From Pedobacter cryoconitis (lineage in GTDB: Bacteria; Bacteroidota; Bacteroidia; Sphingobacteriales; Sphingobacteriaceae): DNA of 64,000 bases. The stretch lies in assembly GCF_003259615.1 (NCBI RefSeq), contig NZ_QLLR01000012.1, positions 84,106 to 148,105 on the forward strand, in the 5' to 3' direction. The notes beneath the pieces are model-generated. The model ran no database searches, had not been told where the DNA came from, and was given only the letters and a program-made list of their open reading frames with translations. The translations under genes were made by a program, and so were the position numbers. Positions 34,222-43,314 of this stretch are shown one piece after another. Every line of letters starts with the position of its first letter. Within the stretch, counting starts at the first letter, position 1.

Positions 34222-37200
34222 TTACGCTTGTACTGTTGGTAATGAATCTGTGTTTCTAATTTTTGTCATGTAACCTATTCCTGGTTGAGTGTTTACCTCT
34301 TCCAATACATAGTAAATACGCTCACTGCGTAATGCTTTCGATACTTCTGATTCAGGATCGTTTCCATCACCAAATATAATTGCATTTGCTGAACAAGCTT
34401 CCTGACATGCCATTTTGATATCTCCATCTTTCAATGGACGTTTCGCAATTTTAGCTGACAATTTACCAGCCTGAATACGTTGGATACACATTGAGCATTT
34501 TTCCATAACCCCTCTTGAACGGGTAGTCACGTCTGGGTTAAGAACCAGCTGAGTGAACTCATTGTTCAGGTAGTTATCGAAACGTGAATCATTCCAGTAG
34601 TTAAACCAGTTGAAACGGCGTACTTTGTACGGGCAGTTATTTGCACAGTAACGTGTACCTACACAACGGTTATAAGCCATGTGGTTCAGACCATCCGAAG
34701 AGTGGGTCGTTGCCAATACAGGACAAACAGTTTCACAAGGAGCGTGATCACAGTGCTGACATAACATCGGCTGATGAACAACTGACACGCGGTCAAGATT
34801 CTCCATGTGCGCGATTTCTTTCTCCTCAGATACGCTCTTATCGCCTTCTTCAAAGCTATAGTAACGGTCAATACGGATCCAGTGCATTTCTCTGCGTCTG
34901 CGAACCTCATCGCGTCCAACAACAGGGATGTTATTTTCTACGTTACAAGCAACAATACAAGAACCACAACCAGTACAAGCATTCAAGTCGATTGCCATTA
35001 CCCAGTTGTTACCTGGTTTTTCGTATTTATCCCATAAATCGTAAGTTTTATGTTCACTGTCATGCTTACCAGTACCTGCCGAAGGATTTTTCACATATTC
35101 CTTGAAAGTTGCTTCGCGGATAATGTTTCTTCCTTCAAAAGAGTGGTGAGTCTGCGTTTGTGCAAGCTCGTTGGTTGCACCAGTTTTGGTGATCGTGATC
35201 GTATTTGCATACTGTAACGTTCCATTGCTGAAAGTTACGAATGGATAAGCATTCTGACCTACGTTATCACCAGCTTTACCCACTTTAGTACGTCCATAAC
35301 CTAAAGCTATAGAAGCAGTGCCCTGTGCTTGTCCTGGCTGAACCAGAACTGGTAAAGTAATTTTATATCCGTTGCTTCCTTTAACGTCAACAACATCGAA
35401 TTCTTTAATTCCCAATGACTCAGCGAACTTAGGCGCAAGAGCAATGTAGTTATCCCAGGTTACTTTAGAAACCGGATCAGGTAACTCCTGTAAAAATGCG
35501 TTGTTAGCATGTTTACCATCACGCATTGCTACACTTTCATAAACCTGAAGCTCAATATCCTTAGCTAAAGCAGCACTGCTTTTCACTACTGAAGGCGCAA
35601 CAGCTGCTAATGAAAGATTGAAGCTGTAAGAACCTGCTGTTTTAGGTGCTGCAGCAAAAACTCCAGTCTCTAATACATCGTTCCATGACTTACCGAAAGC
35701 TGGAAGTATATTTTTCTCCCAGTTGTTACGTACATACTGGTAGTATTCCTTAACAGGAGCGTTAGACCAGATCAGTAAACTTTCTTCCGCCTGACGTGAA
35801 TTGAATACCGGGTTGATGGTTGGCTGAACGATAGAATAATATCCTTCGTAGCTATTTGCATCACCCCATGCTTCTAAGTAATTCTGATTAGTTGCAATCA
35901 CATCACATAAAGTAGAAGTCTCATCCTTACGGTCTGAGAAAGAAACTTTCAATGGAACCTTTCCTAATCCATCAGTGAATGACTTAGTATTGACCACATC
36001 ATAAGCAGGGTTGTTATCCAGGAAGAATACAGCAGCAACTTCGCCTCTGTTCATTTCATTTAAGAATTCCGCGAATTCAGCATCATTACCAGCATAACGT
36101 TTGTTAGGATTATCCAAATCGATAGTTGTACCATAACTGCCGATAGCAGAGTTGATCGCATTAACCAGGATTTGAGTAGAAACATCGTTAGAACCACATA
36201 CTACTAAAGCTTTTCCTTTTTGCTGAACTAATTCTTTAGCAATCAGTTTAAGTGCTTTTTCAGCAGTACCATTCTTAGGTAAAGAACCACCAGCTAAATT
36301 GCCACCAGTGATTTCATTATATAAGGTTATCAGAGCAGGACCCTGTTCTGATAATTTAACCGGGATACGTGTATCAGCATTAGTACCTGTCAAACTCATA
36401 CCAGCTTCGAACTGGAAGTGACGTGACATTTTACCTTTTGCCAATGACTTGTGATTTCTGTTAGCCACATACTGAGAAGTGAATTCTTCTCCGCTAATCC
36501 ATGTTCCTAAAAAGTCAGCAGCAAAACTCACGATTAAGTCAGCTTTGTCGAAGTTATATTTAGGAATTACAGCTTTACCAAAGCTATTCTCATTTGCTTT
36601 GATGATACCAGTATAAGATACTGCATCGTACTGTACATGTTTAGTTGCAGGATAAGCAGCTATAAAGTCTGCAACTACTGCTTTAGTAGAAGGACTGTTT
36701 ACAGATGAAGAAACGATGCGGATTTTCTTGCCCGAAGCTTTTGCTTTTGCCAGCTCTGCAGCTACAAACGCATCAACCTTCGCCCAGGTAGTCTCATCAT
36801 TCTTTAATACAGGTGCTTTAAGTTTCGAAACATCGTACAAATCCAATACAGAAGCCTGAGCCTGCGCATCAGTACCGCAATTGAACTCACCCGCATTTGG
36901 GTTTGGCTCAATCTTGATCGGTCTGCCCTCTCTGGTTTTCACCAGGATACTCTGACCATTATAACTTGATACATAGTAATTCGGGATACCCGGGATTACT
37001 TCTTCAGGTTTAATCAGGTAAGGTATTGATTTGTGAATCGGAGCAGGCTGACAAGCGGCAAGTGTCACCGCACCAAGACCAAAGCCTAAGGCTTTTAAAA
37101 AGTCACGGCGAGGAGTTACTGTACTTAATCCTGCTTCATTTAAAACATCTTCTATTGGAAGCGGCTCCGCAAATTCGTTTTTGTTGTTTTCAACAAAATC

Positions 37201-37254
37201 GGAGGTCTTGTTAAATTCCTCTAAGCCTTTCCAGTATTTTTTATTGCTTTCCAT
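34222..37254 (-). CDS. actB: Alternative complex III iron-sulfur subunit ActB
   Basis: 1010 aa fusion. Residues about 45-72 hold an internal Tat-like signal with lipobox ('RRDFLKALGFG' and 'LAAC'), the 'TAT-variant' arrangement known for this family. A molybdopterin-oxidoreductase-like domain follows (about 75-730, lacking the cofactor in known ACIII). The C-terminal ferredoxin-like domain has four Cys clusters: 'CTGCGSCIVAC', 'CQHCDHAPCETVCP', 'CVGTRYCANNCP', and 'CSMC' with 'CQEAC'. These bind the 3Fe-4S/4Fe-4S relay between quinol and the hemes. It follows actA by 46 bp. Confidence 0.93.
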   Translation of the reverse strand: MESNKKYWKGLEEFNKTSDFVENNKNEFAEPLPIEDVLNEAGLSTVTPRRDFLKALGFGLGAVTLAACQPAPIHKSIPYLIKPEEVIPGIPNYYVSSYNGQSILVKTREGRPIKIEPNPNAGEFNCGTDAQAQASVLDLYDVSKLKAPVLKNDETTWAKVDAFVAAELAKAKASGKKIRIVSSSVNSPSTKAVVADFIAAYPATKHVQYDAVSYTGIIKANENSFGKAVIPKYNFDKADLIVSFAADFLGTWISGEEFTSQYVANRNHKSLAKGKMSRHFQFEAGMSLTGTNADTRIPVKLSEQGPALITLYNEITGGNLAGGSLPKNGTAEKALKLIAKELVQQKGKALVVCGSNDVSTQILVNAINSAIGSYGTTIDLDNPNKRYAGNDAEFAEFLNEMNRGEVAAVFFLDNNPAYDVVNTKSFTDGLGKVPLKVSFSDRKDETSTLCDVIATNQNYLEAWGDANSYEGYYSIVQPTINPVFNSRQAEESLLIWSNAPVKEYYQYVRNNWEKNILPAFGKSWNDVLETGVFAAAPKTAGSYSFNLSLAAVAPSVVKSSAALAKDIELQVYESVAMRDGKHANNAFLQELPDPVSKVTWDNYIALAPKFAESLGIKEFDVVDVKGSNGYKITLPVLVQPGQAQGTASIALGYGRTKVGKAGDNVGQNAYPFVTFSNGTLQYANTITITKTGATNELAQTQTHHSFEGRNIIREATFKEYVKNPSAGTGKHDSEHKTYDLWDKYEKPGNNWVMAIDLNACTGCGSCIVACNVENNIPVVGRDEVRRRREMHWIRIDRYYSFEEGDKSVSEEKEIAHMENLDRVSVVHQPMLCQHCDHAPCETVCPVLATTHSSDGLNHMAYNRCVGTRYCANNCPYKVRRFNWFNYWNDSRFDNYLNNEFTQLVLNPDVTTRSRGVMEKCSMCIQRIQAGKLSAKIAKRPLKDGDIKMACQEACSANAIIFGDGNDPESEVSKALRSERIYYVLEEVNTQPGIGYMTKIRNTDSLPTVQA

Positions 37255-37300
37255 TTAAGCTATATTACTGTTTATCGAACGTTCTTTTTACTAAACTCTA

Positions 37301-38596
37301 TTAATAGTGACATTTACCACACTCAATTCCACCTAATGCTGCAGGTGTAATTTTCTCACCTTTTTTGATTTTCTCATGAGCCTCAATAATTTTGGTGTAG
37401 AATGCGTTGTCTTTAACTTCTAACTTGGTGTCTTTATGACAGTTGATACACCATTTCATGGTTAGAGGAGAATACTGATAGATCTCTTCCATTGTATTAA
37501 CCGGTCCGTGACAAGCAAAACAAACTGGCTCGTTTGGTTTCAATCCTTTTTCTTTACGGATAGCTTCTTCAGCTACAACAACGTGTTGTGAGTGATTGAA
37601 GTAAGCGAAATCAGGAAGGTTGTGAACACGTACCCACTCAATTGGTTTTTCTTTAGACTTGTCATAAGTCATTTTATCTGCATCGTAACCTAATGCGTTG
37701 TAGATTTTCTGAATCTCAGGAGAGATATTTCCATCATGGCTGTCTCTGGCCTGAACCTGTTTGTGACAGTTCATACAAACGTTAAGCGAAGGTATGGTTG
37801 CGTTTTTAGATTCGAATGCACCAGCGTGACAGTACTGACAATCAATCTGGTTTACACCAGCGTGTAACTCGTGAGAGAATTTAATTGGCTGTGTTGGCTG
37901 GTAACCTGTAGAAACACCAGTGTTCCACATGCCCATCCATCCAAATGAACCTAAGCTTATCACTAAGCACAGGATCACGAAGAAAACAAACTTCTTGTTT
38001 TTGAATAACTGACCAATGCCAGCTAACATCGACGTTTTCTCTTCGTCTTCTTCGATTTCTACACCTTGTTTTTTCAGGATCAGGCGCTCAAGCATTTTGA
38101 TTGCTCTTGCCAGGATCACTAATACAATGATAGAGATCAGGATTACAGCAATTACTCCTACGATAGAGAAGTTTGAAACTTCATCAGAACCAGTAGCTGC
38201 ACCAGCAGCTTCTACTTTCTTAGGCTCACCTACTTTTACGTAAGCAAGGATGCTTTTAATCTGCTCAGGCGTTAAAGATGGAAACGCTGTCATGTCGGCA
38301 TTCGGATTGAACTTCGAAGCCTCTACAGCCTCTTTGTCTCCCGACGCGATAAATGCCGGAGCATTGTTGATCCATTTTAACAAAAACGCTTCGCTCTTTG
38401 TAGGTACAATCGTTTGTAATGCCGGGCCGATCAGATCGCGGTCCAGTGCATGACATGAAGTACATTTTTCCTTGAAGATTTTTCTACCTTCTACTGCGTC
38501 TTGTGCTTGCGTACCAGAAACGATTAAAACAGATAGAGCCGTAAACATAAATGCCGACTTCCAAACTCTTCTAATGATCAATGAGATATTCCTCAT
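37301..38596 (-). CDS. actA: Alternative complex III multiheme cytochrome ActA
   Basis: 431 aa. Signal peptide (about 1-31), an N-terminal monoheme cytochrome c domain ('CTSCHAL'), two membrane helices (about 145-168 and 205-227), then a five-heme domain with 'CQYCHA', 'CMNCHK', 'CFACHG', 'CINCHK' and 'CGKCHY'. That gives six CxxCH sites, one more than the pentaheme core, because of the fused N-terminal domain. It carries electrons on the periplasmic side of ACIII. It is the first gene of the actABCDEF-ctaCD operon. Confidence 0.93.
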   Translation of the reverse strand: MRNISLIIRRVWKSAFMFTALSVLIVSGTQAQDAVEGRKIFKEKCTSCHALDRDLIGPALQTIVPTKSEAFLLKWINNAPAFIASGDKEAVEASKFNPNADMTAFPSLTPEQIKSILAYVKVGEPKKVEAAGAATGSDEVSNFSIVGVIAVILISIIVLVILARAIKMLERLILKKQGVEIEEDEEKTSMLAGIGQLFKNKKFVFFVILCLVISLGSFGWMGMWNTGVSTGYQPTQPIKFSHELHAGVNQIDCQYCHAGAFESKNATIPSLNVCMNCHKQVQARDSHDGNISPEIQKIYNALGYDADKMTYDKSKEKPIEWVRVHNLPDFAYFNHSQHVVVAEEAIRKEKGLKPNEPVCFACHGPVNTMEEIYQYSPLTMKWCINCHKDTKLEVKDNAFYTKIIEAHEKIKKGEKITPAALGGIECGKCHY

Positions 38597-38677
38597 AATG
38601 AGTATTTTATGCTTTATTTTAAAAAACTGTAATGAACGTATTGATGTTTAAACTCTTGTTCTTCACCAAAACGTCCA

Positions 38678-38685
38678 CAAAAGTA
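38678..38685 (-). promoter_or_regulatory. -7 element for the act-cta operon
   Basis: TACTTTTG on the minus strand, an exact TAnnTTTG match, 81 bp upstream of the actA ATG. The 250-bp gap before it otherwise holds only the terminator at 38775. Confidence 0.45.
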
Positions 38686-38774
38686 AAATTTATTAAGTTA
38701 CCAATGACAAAGAAATGACAGTAAATACAATTTATAATCATTCTAAACTTTTCCATTTTATGGCTTTAAACGAA

Positions 38775-38808
38775 GAAAATCAGCAAATTTTTCTATTTGC
38801 TGATTTTC
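38775..38808. terminator. Terminator downstream of the DHS-like gene
   Basis: A perfect 14-bp stem (38775-38788 with 38795-38808; GAAAATCAGC and complement) with a 6-nt loop. It lies 39 bp beyond the stop codon and isolates the act operon from it. Confidence 0.75.
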
Positions 38809-38847
38809 TATACGACAAAAATCCAGATAAGGATTTGGAATTATAAT

Positions 38848-39828
38848 TTACATTTTTAATATCCAGGCAAAAATCAATGGTGCTACGATAGTTGCATCAG
38901 ACTCCACGATAAACTTAGGCGTATGGATGTCCAGCTTGCCCCAGGTGATCTTTTCGTTCGGTACAGCGCCAGAATACGATCCGTAAGAAGTCGTAGAATC
39001 AGAGATCTGGCAGAAATAAGTCCAGAAAGGAATATTCTCCATTTCCATATCCTGATATAACATAGGCACTACACAAATCGGGAAATCTCCGGCGATACCA
39101 CCACCAATCTGGAAGAATCCGATTCCTTTTCCGCCACTGTTTTTAATATACCAGTCTGCAAGGTAACCCATATACTCAATTCCGCTCTTCACTGTAGAAG
39201 CCTGTAATTCTTTTTTCATTACATAAGAAGCGAAGATATTCCCCATCGTTGAATCTTCCCATCCCGGAACTACAATCGGCAGATTTTTTTCCGCAGCTGC
39301 AAGCATCCATGAATTTTTAGGGTCGATTTCATAATATTGCTCAAGCACACCGCTCAATAACATTTTGTACATATACTCATGCGGGAAATAACGCTCACCA
39401 GCTTTCTCCGCATTTGTCCAGATCTCCTGAATATGTTTCTGTAAACGTCTGAAAGCTTCTTCCTCAGGAATACAAGTATCAGTTACACGGTTATAATGGT
39501 TTTCTAATAAATCCCACTCGTCCTGAGGAGTTAAATCACGGTAATTAGGTACACGTTTATAATGTGAATGGGCAACAAGGTTCATAATATCCTCTTCCAG
39601 ATTCGCACCTGTACACGAGATTATAGAAACTTTATCCTGACGGATCATTTCTGCCAATGAAATTCCCAGCTCAGCAGTACTCATTGCACCAGCAAGGGTA
39701 ATCATCATTTTACCACCTTCATCTAAATGCGTTTCATAGCCTTTAGCCGCATCCATCATTGCTGCTGCATTGAAATGGAGGTAATGCCCTTCCATGAATT
39801 TTGATATTGGTCCTCTTGTTACGCTCAT
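38848..39828 (-). CDS. Deoxyhypusine-synthase-like protein
   Basis: 326 aa from ATG 39828; an upstream in-frame start at 39924 would add 32 residues and run through the promoter. 'MITLAGAMSTAELGISLAEMI', 'SIISCTGANLEEDI', 'GIGFFQIGGGIAGDFPICV', and the C-terminal 'ITWGKLD' with the position of the substrate-bonding Lys match the DHS fold. Bacteria lack eIF5A, so relatives act as homospermidine synthase-like or agmatine-linked polyamine enzymes. The true product is uncertain. Confidence 0.85.
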   Translation of the reverse strand: MSVTRGPISKFMEGHYLHFNAAAMMDAAKGYETHLDEGGKMMITLAGAMSTAELGISLAEMIRQDKVSIISCTGANLEEDIMNLVAHSHYKRVPNYRDLTPQDEWDLLENHYNRVTDTCIPEEEAFRRLQKHIQEIWTNAEKAGERYFPHEYMYKMLLSGVLEQYYEIDPKNSWMLAAAEKNLPIVVPGWEDSTMGNIFASYVMKKELQASTVKSGIEYMGYLADWYIKNSGGKGIGFFQIGGGIAGDFPICVVPMLYQDMEMENIPFWTYFCQISDSTTSYGSYSGAVPNEKITWGKLDIHTPKFIVESDATIVAPLIFAWILKM

Positions 39829-39864
39829 TTTAATTAAGATTATTCTGTTTTGTATAAACCGCCG

Positions 39865-39872
39865 CAAAAATA
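39865..39872 (-). promoter_or_regulatory. -7 element for the DHS-like gene
   Basis: TATTTTTG on the minus strand, 36 bp upstream of the ATG at 39828. Confidence 0.4.
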
Positions 39873-40061
39873 AGGAAATATTCGTTAAAAACGACTCCCC
39901 GCTCAACACCATATTATTAATCAATCAGTGCTTTTATTTAGAACCTCAGACAAATATTCTTTTTTATTTAGAATAATTATAAATAATGTATTATGTTTGA
40001 ACTATTCCAACAAAGCCGCTCTCATTTTATGCTTAATTGTTAAACTCAAAAATGCAATCCT

Positions 40062-40400
40062 ATGTGCAAAACAATAGTTTTAAGTTCAGGAAAAGACACT
40101 GCAATATCACATTGCCCATGCTGCAATGTATTTTACATCTGGCATAACAATCTCTTGTTAAACTTTACCCACAATGACTTTTTAAACTTTAAAGATATTA
40201 TTCAAAACTTCGCTTTCTCAGAAACCAGCCTGCCCTTTCCAGATAAAAAGGAGAGAATATTATTACGTACCCCAAATGAAGACATCAGCTTTGCCTTTAC
40301 GCACGATGAGCTGGATTCTTTCCGCTCTATGCTCAACGAAGCTGTGTTTATGAAAGAAGTTTATACCCTGATGGGAACAGAGCCCGGAACAAATCATTAG
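40062..40400 (+). CDS. Small DUF6686-like protein
   Basis: 112 aa, no signal peptide. It has a 'HCPCCNVFYIWHNNLLLNFT' Cys/His stretch near residue 17, which could bind a metal, and a helical C-terminal half. It resembles the DUF6686 family of Bacteroidota, of unknown function. The family name is from memory and less certain than the gene call, which rests on normal codon use and its isolation between two regulated genes. Confidence 0.65.
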   Translation: MCKTIVLSSGKDTAISHCPCCNVFYIWHNNLLLNFTHNDFLNFKDIIQNFAFSETSLPFPDKKERILLRTPNEDISFAFTHDELDSFRSMLNEAVFMKEVYTLMGTEPGTNH

Positions 40401-40490
40401 CGATAAATAAAGCTGCACCAGATTTTACTCATAAATTGCTTACTTTAGCGCCTTTATTTTACGTATTATAACTACGCGCAGCCCCCTCTA

Positions 40491-41621
40491 ATGAGAAAAT
40501 TTTTGCTTTCCACCACCCTATTGCTCTCAACGCTTCATGGATTTGGACAAATGAAACTGATCAAACGTATGTTGTCAGAAGATGTAGATACAACCCGCAA
40601 AGCGAGTTTTATGCCACTTCCTCTGCTAAGATACTCTCAGGAGATAGGTATGGAATTTGGTATCGGCGGTCTTTACTCTACCTATCTTGATAAAAAAGAC
40701 ACCTTGAACCGTAGTTCTAATTTTTCAACAGTGCTCTCACTCTCTACAAAAAGCACTTATAATGTAAGTCTGAAAGGCGACGTGTGGACAAAACATAATG
40801 CTTATCACCTGATTAGTGAACTCAGGTTCAGAAGTATGCCATTTGACTTTTTCGGCATCGGCAACCAAACACTGGAAGCCAATAAAGACAGGTTAGTACA
40901 ACGCCAGATCAGGGCATTCTTCGACGTAGAGAAAAATATCCTTCCCTTCTTTTATACAGGCGTATCCTTAGGTTATGAAAACTATAGTTTCAAAGACAAA
41001 GTACCAGGTGGAATTTATGATACTGACCCGGCCGTTCTTGGTCAGAATGGAGGATCAGTTCTTTTTCTGGGTGTCTCTCAAACCTACGATACCAGGAATT
41101 CAAATAACTACCCGACCAAAGGATTTTTCGGCAGGGTATCCTATCAATATGCCCCGAATGTTTTCGGCGGAAATGATTTTTCAGGCAGCCAGATTAAAGT
41201 CGTTGTCCGTAACTTCTGGCCATTATCTAAAAAATTCGTCTTAGGCGTAAACGGAATTTATTATACCATACAAAGCAGCAGTACCCCATTCTATCTATTA
41301 CCGCAACTCGGTAATGACGAAATGATGCGTGGCTATTATTCAGGCCGTTACAGAGACGAAAACCTGATTGCTGCACAAACAGAATTGCGTTACCGTTACA
41401 ATAACCGCTTTGGCTTAGTTGCATTTGGTGGCGGCGGGCGCGTTTTTGCGAACGGAGATTTCTCCCTTAAACAATTTAAACCCTCTTACGGCGCAGGAGT
41501 AAGATACTTCTACGATCCTGCTAAAGGACTGAGCGTAAGAGCAGACTATGCAGTTGGAGAGAAAAGACCGAATGAAGCCAGACAATCAGGATTTTACCTG
41601 AGCCTGGCAGAAGCATTTTAG
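40491..41621 (+). CDS. BamA/Omp85-like outer-membrane barrel protein
   Basis: 376 aa. Signal peptide (about 1-19, ending HGFGQ) followed directly by a beta-barrel with no POTRA domains. 'GGLYSTYLDKKDTLNRSS', 'FFGIGNQTLEANKDRL', 'QTYDTRNSNNYPTKGFF' (D-x-R near the strand that precedes the lid loop) and 'GAGVRYFYDPAKGLSVRADYAVG' match the Omp85 barrel (surface antigen D15). These lone barrels may be lipid or protein translocation channels. The stop codon overlaps that of the convergent methyltransferase. Confidence 0.85.
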   Translation: MRKFLLSTTLLLSTLHGFGQMKLIKRMLSEDVDTTRKASFMPLPLLRYSQEIGMEFGIGGLYSTYLDKKDTLNRSSNFSTVLSLSTKSTYNVSLKGDVWTKHNAYHLISELRFRSMPFDFFGIGNQTLEANKDRLVQRQIRAFFDVEKNILPFFYTGVSLGYENYSFKDKVPGGIYDTDPAVLGQNGGSVLFLGVSQTYDTRNSNNYPTKGFFGRVSYQYAPNVFGGNDFSGSQIKVVVRNFWPLSKKFVLGVNGIYYTIQSSSTPFYLLPQLGNDEMMRGYYSGRYRDENLIAAQTELRYRYNNRFGLVAFGGGGRVFANGDFSLKQFKPSYGAGVRYFYDPAKGLSVRADYAVGEKRPNEARQSGFYLSLAEAF

Positions 41622-42400
41622 AACTTAATCTTAAAATGTTCCTTTTTCTGGCCTTTTTTGAAGTAAACCAGACCGATCCAGAATAAATCTACCGTTACCG
41701 TTACATCCGGGTGGTTCTTGATTTCTTCCCAGGCTTCCTTCATTCCTTTGCTCCAGTAAATATCATCAAAGATCAGTAATGAATCCTCATGCACCTTTGG
41801 CAAGCACCATTTGAAGTAATTTATCGTAGCATCTTTACGGTGGTTACCATCGATATAAACAAAATCCAGCTTTGCAGCCTGATCAATTACAACTGGTAAC
41901 AACACATCAAAATTACCAACCTGTAACTCTATATTGTCCAGTTCAAGATCCTGAAAATTCTCATAAGCCTTTTTAGCAGTCTCCGGACACCCCTCAATCG
42001 TGATAATATCTGAAGCAGGGCAAGCCTTCGATAAATAAGCAGTGGTAATGCCAAGGCAAGTACCCAGTTCGATCAGATTTTCAGGCTTACTGTTTTTTGC
42101 CAGGCGATAAATTAATTGCGCTAACCTAGGCGACTTCAACGCATTTTTAGCGATTTCCTTTACCTTTTTTGTACGGTTTTTGTTCAGATGAGAACCAGCA
42201 CCAAGATCAGTTACCGTGATTAAAGCATCGTCATTTAAAAGTTTTTTTCTTTGTTCCTCAATACCTTTGTACTCAGTTTTGGAGTTAAAATCGTAAATTA
42301 CCTCATCTACCAAATGATAAACAAAAGGCGAATGAGTTCCGTGTCTGCTTTTAGAGGTTAAACGATGCTTCAGATAGTCACTGATAAATTGTAATGCCAT
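41618..42400 (-). CDS. Class I SAM-dependent methyltransferase
   Basis: 260 aa. 'NLIELGTCLGITTAYLSKA' is the SAM-binding motif I, 'IITIEGCPETAKKA' motif post-I, 'FVYIDGNHRKDATINYF' motif II and 'LLIFDDIYWSKGMKEAW' motif III, as in O-methyltransferase-like methyltransferase_24 proteins. The substrate is unknown. It is convergent with the barrel gene and overlaps it by 4 bp, leaving no room for a separate terminator. Confidence 0.85.
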   Translation of the reverse strand: MALQFISDYLKHRLTSKSRHGTHSPFVYHLVDEVIYDFNSKTEYKGIEEQRKKLLNDDALITVTDLGAGSHLNKNRTKKVKEIAKNALKSPRLAQLIYRLAKNSKPENLIELGTCLGITTAYLSKACPASDIITIEGCPETAKKAYENFQDLELDNIELQVGNFDVLLPVVIDQAAKLDFVYIDGNHRKDATINYFKWCLPKVHEDSLLIFDDIYWSKGMKEAWEEIKNHPDVTVTVDLFWIGLVYFKKGQKKEHFKIKF

Positions 42401-42444
42401 AACTGCAAAAATAGATAAACGATTATTCTAATTGGTATTTTTTA

Positions 42445-43314
42445 ATGGAAAATAGTTCAGAAATAAAAGCGCTGGTAAAATTACTCGATGACACTGACCA
42501 GGAAGTTTTCGAACAAGTAGCGAAACGTCTCCTTGAACACGGAACTTCAGTCATTCATTTTCTGGAAACGGAATGGGAGAAATCCCTCGATACACTCTTA
42601 CAGGAAAGAATAGAAAACATCGTTCATCAGATCCAGTTTAACACCGTCAAAGAAGACCTTAATCTTTGGTATCAGAGCGGTGCGTTCGATCTTTTGCAAG
42701 GCGCTTTAGTTATCAACCGCTATCAATATCCTGACCTTGATGAACAGAAAGTCATTAACCAGATAGAAGAACTTAAAAGAGAAATCTGGACAAACCTGCA
42801 ATACGAAATGAGTTCCGTAGAGAAGATTAAACTCATTAACCACATCTTTTATAACATTCACGGCTTCAAAGGAAATACGAAGAACCATCACGATCCTCAA
42901 AACTCTTATATCAACCAGGTACTGGATACCAAAAAAGGAAACCAGATCTCTCTGGCCATTATTTATGCCACTATTGCGCAGAAACTGGATATTCCGGTAT
43001 ACGGAGTGAACCTGCCGCAGCATTTTATACTCGGTTACATTGATGAAAGCAAAAGAGAAGAAAATGAATTTGGCGTACTGTTTTACATCAATGCCTTTAA
43101 CAAAGGAGCAATTTTTGGCAAACACGATGTAGACCAGTTTTTACGCCAGCTGAACCTGCAGCCACTACCAGGCTTTTATGCCCCATGCAGTAACGTGGAA
43201 ATTATCCGCAGGATTATCCGTAACCTGATCTCTGCTTATGAAAATATAGGTAATCCGGAAAAGGTGGAAGAGCTGAAAGAATTACAGGATATTCTGGTTA
43301 AAAGCGACCTCTAA
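42445..43314 (+). CDS. SirB1-family transglutaminase-like protein
   Basis: 289 aa. An N-terminal HEAT-like region ('EIKALVKLLDDTDQEVFEQVAKRLLEHG' in outline) is followed by the SirB1_N transglutaminase-like fold: 'NHHDPQNSYINQVLDTKKGNQ', 'ISLAIIYATIAQKLDIPVYGVNLPQHFILGY'. The catalytic Cys of true transglutaminases is not evident, as usual for SirB1. Function unknown. The stop overlaps the convergent esterase stop by 4 bp. Confidence 0.8.
   Translation: MENSSEIKALVKLLDDTDQEVFEQVAKRLLEHGTSVIHFLETEWEKSLDTLLQERIENIVHQIQFNTVKEDLNLWYQSGAFDLLQGALVINRYQYPDLDEQKVINQIEELKREIWTNLQYEMSSVEKIKLINHIFYNIHGFKGNTKNHHDPQNSYINQVLDTKKGNQISLAIIYATIAQKLDIPVYGVNLPQHFILGYIDESKREENEFGVLFYINAFNKGAIFGKHDVDQFLRQLNLQPLPGFYAPCSNVEIIRRIIRNLISAYENIGNPEKVEELKELQDILVKSDL

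Noticed and set aside
34641..35105. 154-codon plus-strand open frame
   Set aside because: It is antisense to the Cys-rich part of actB, and its composition mirrors that gene.
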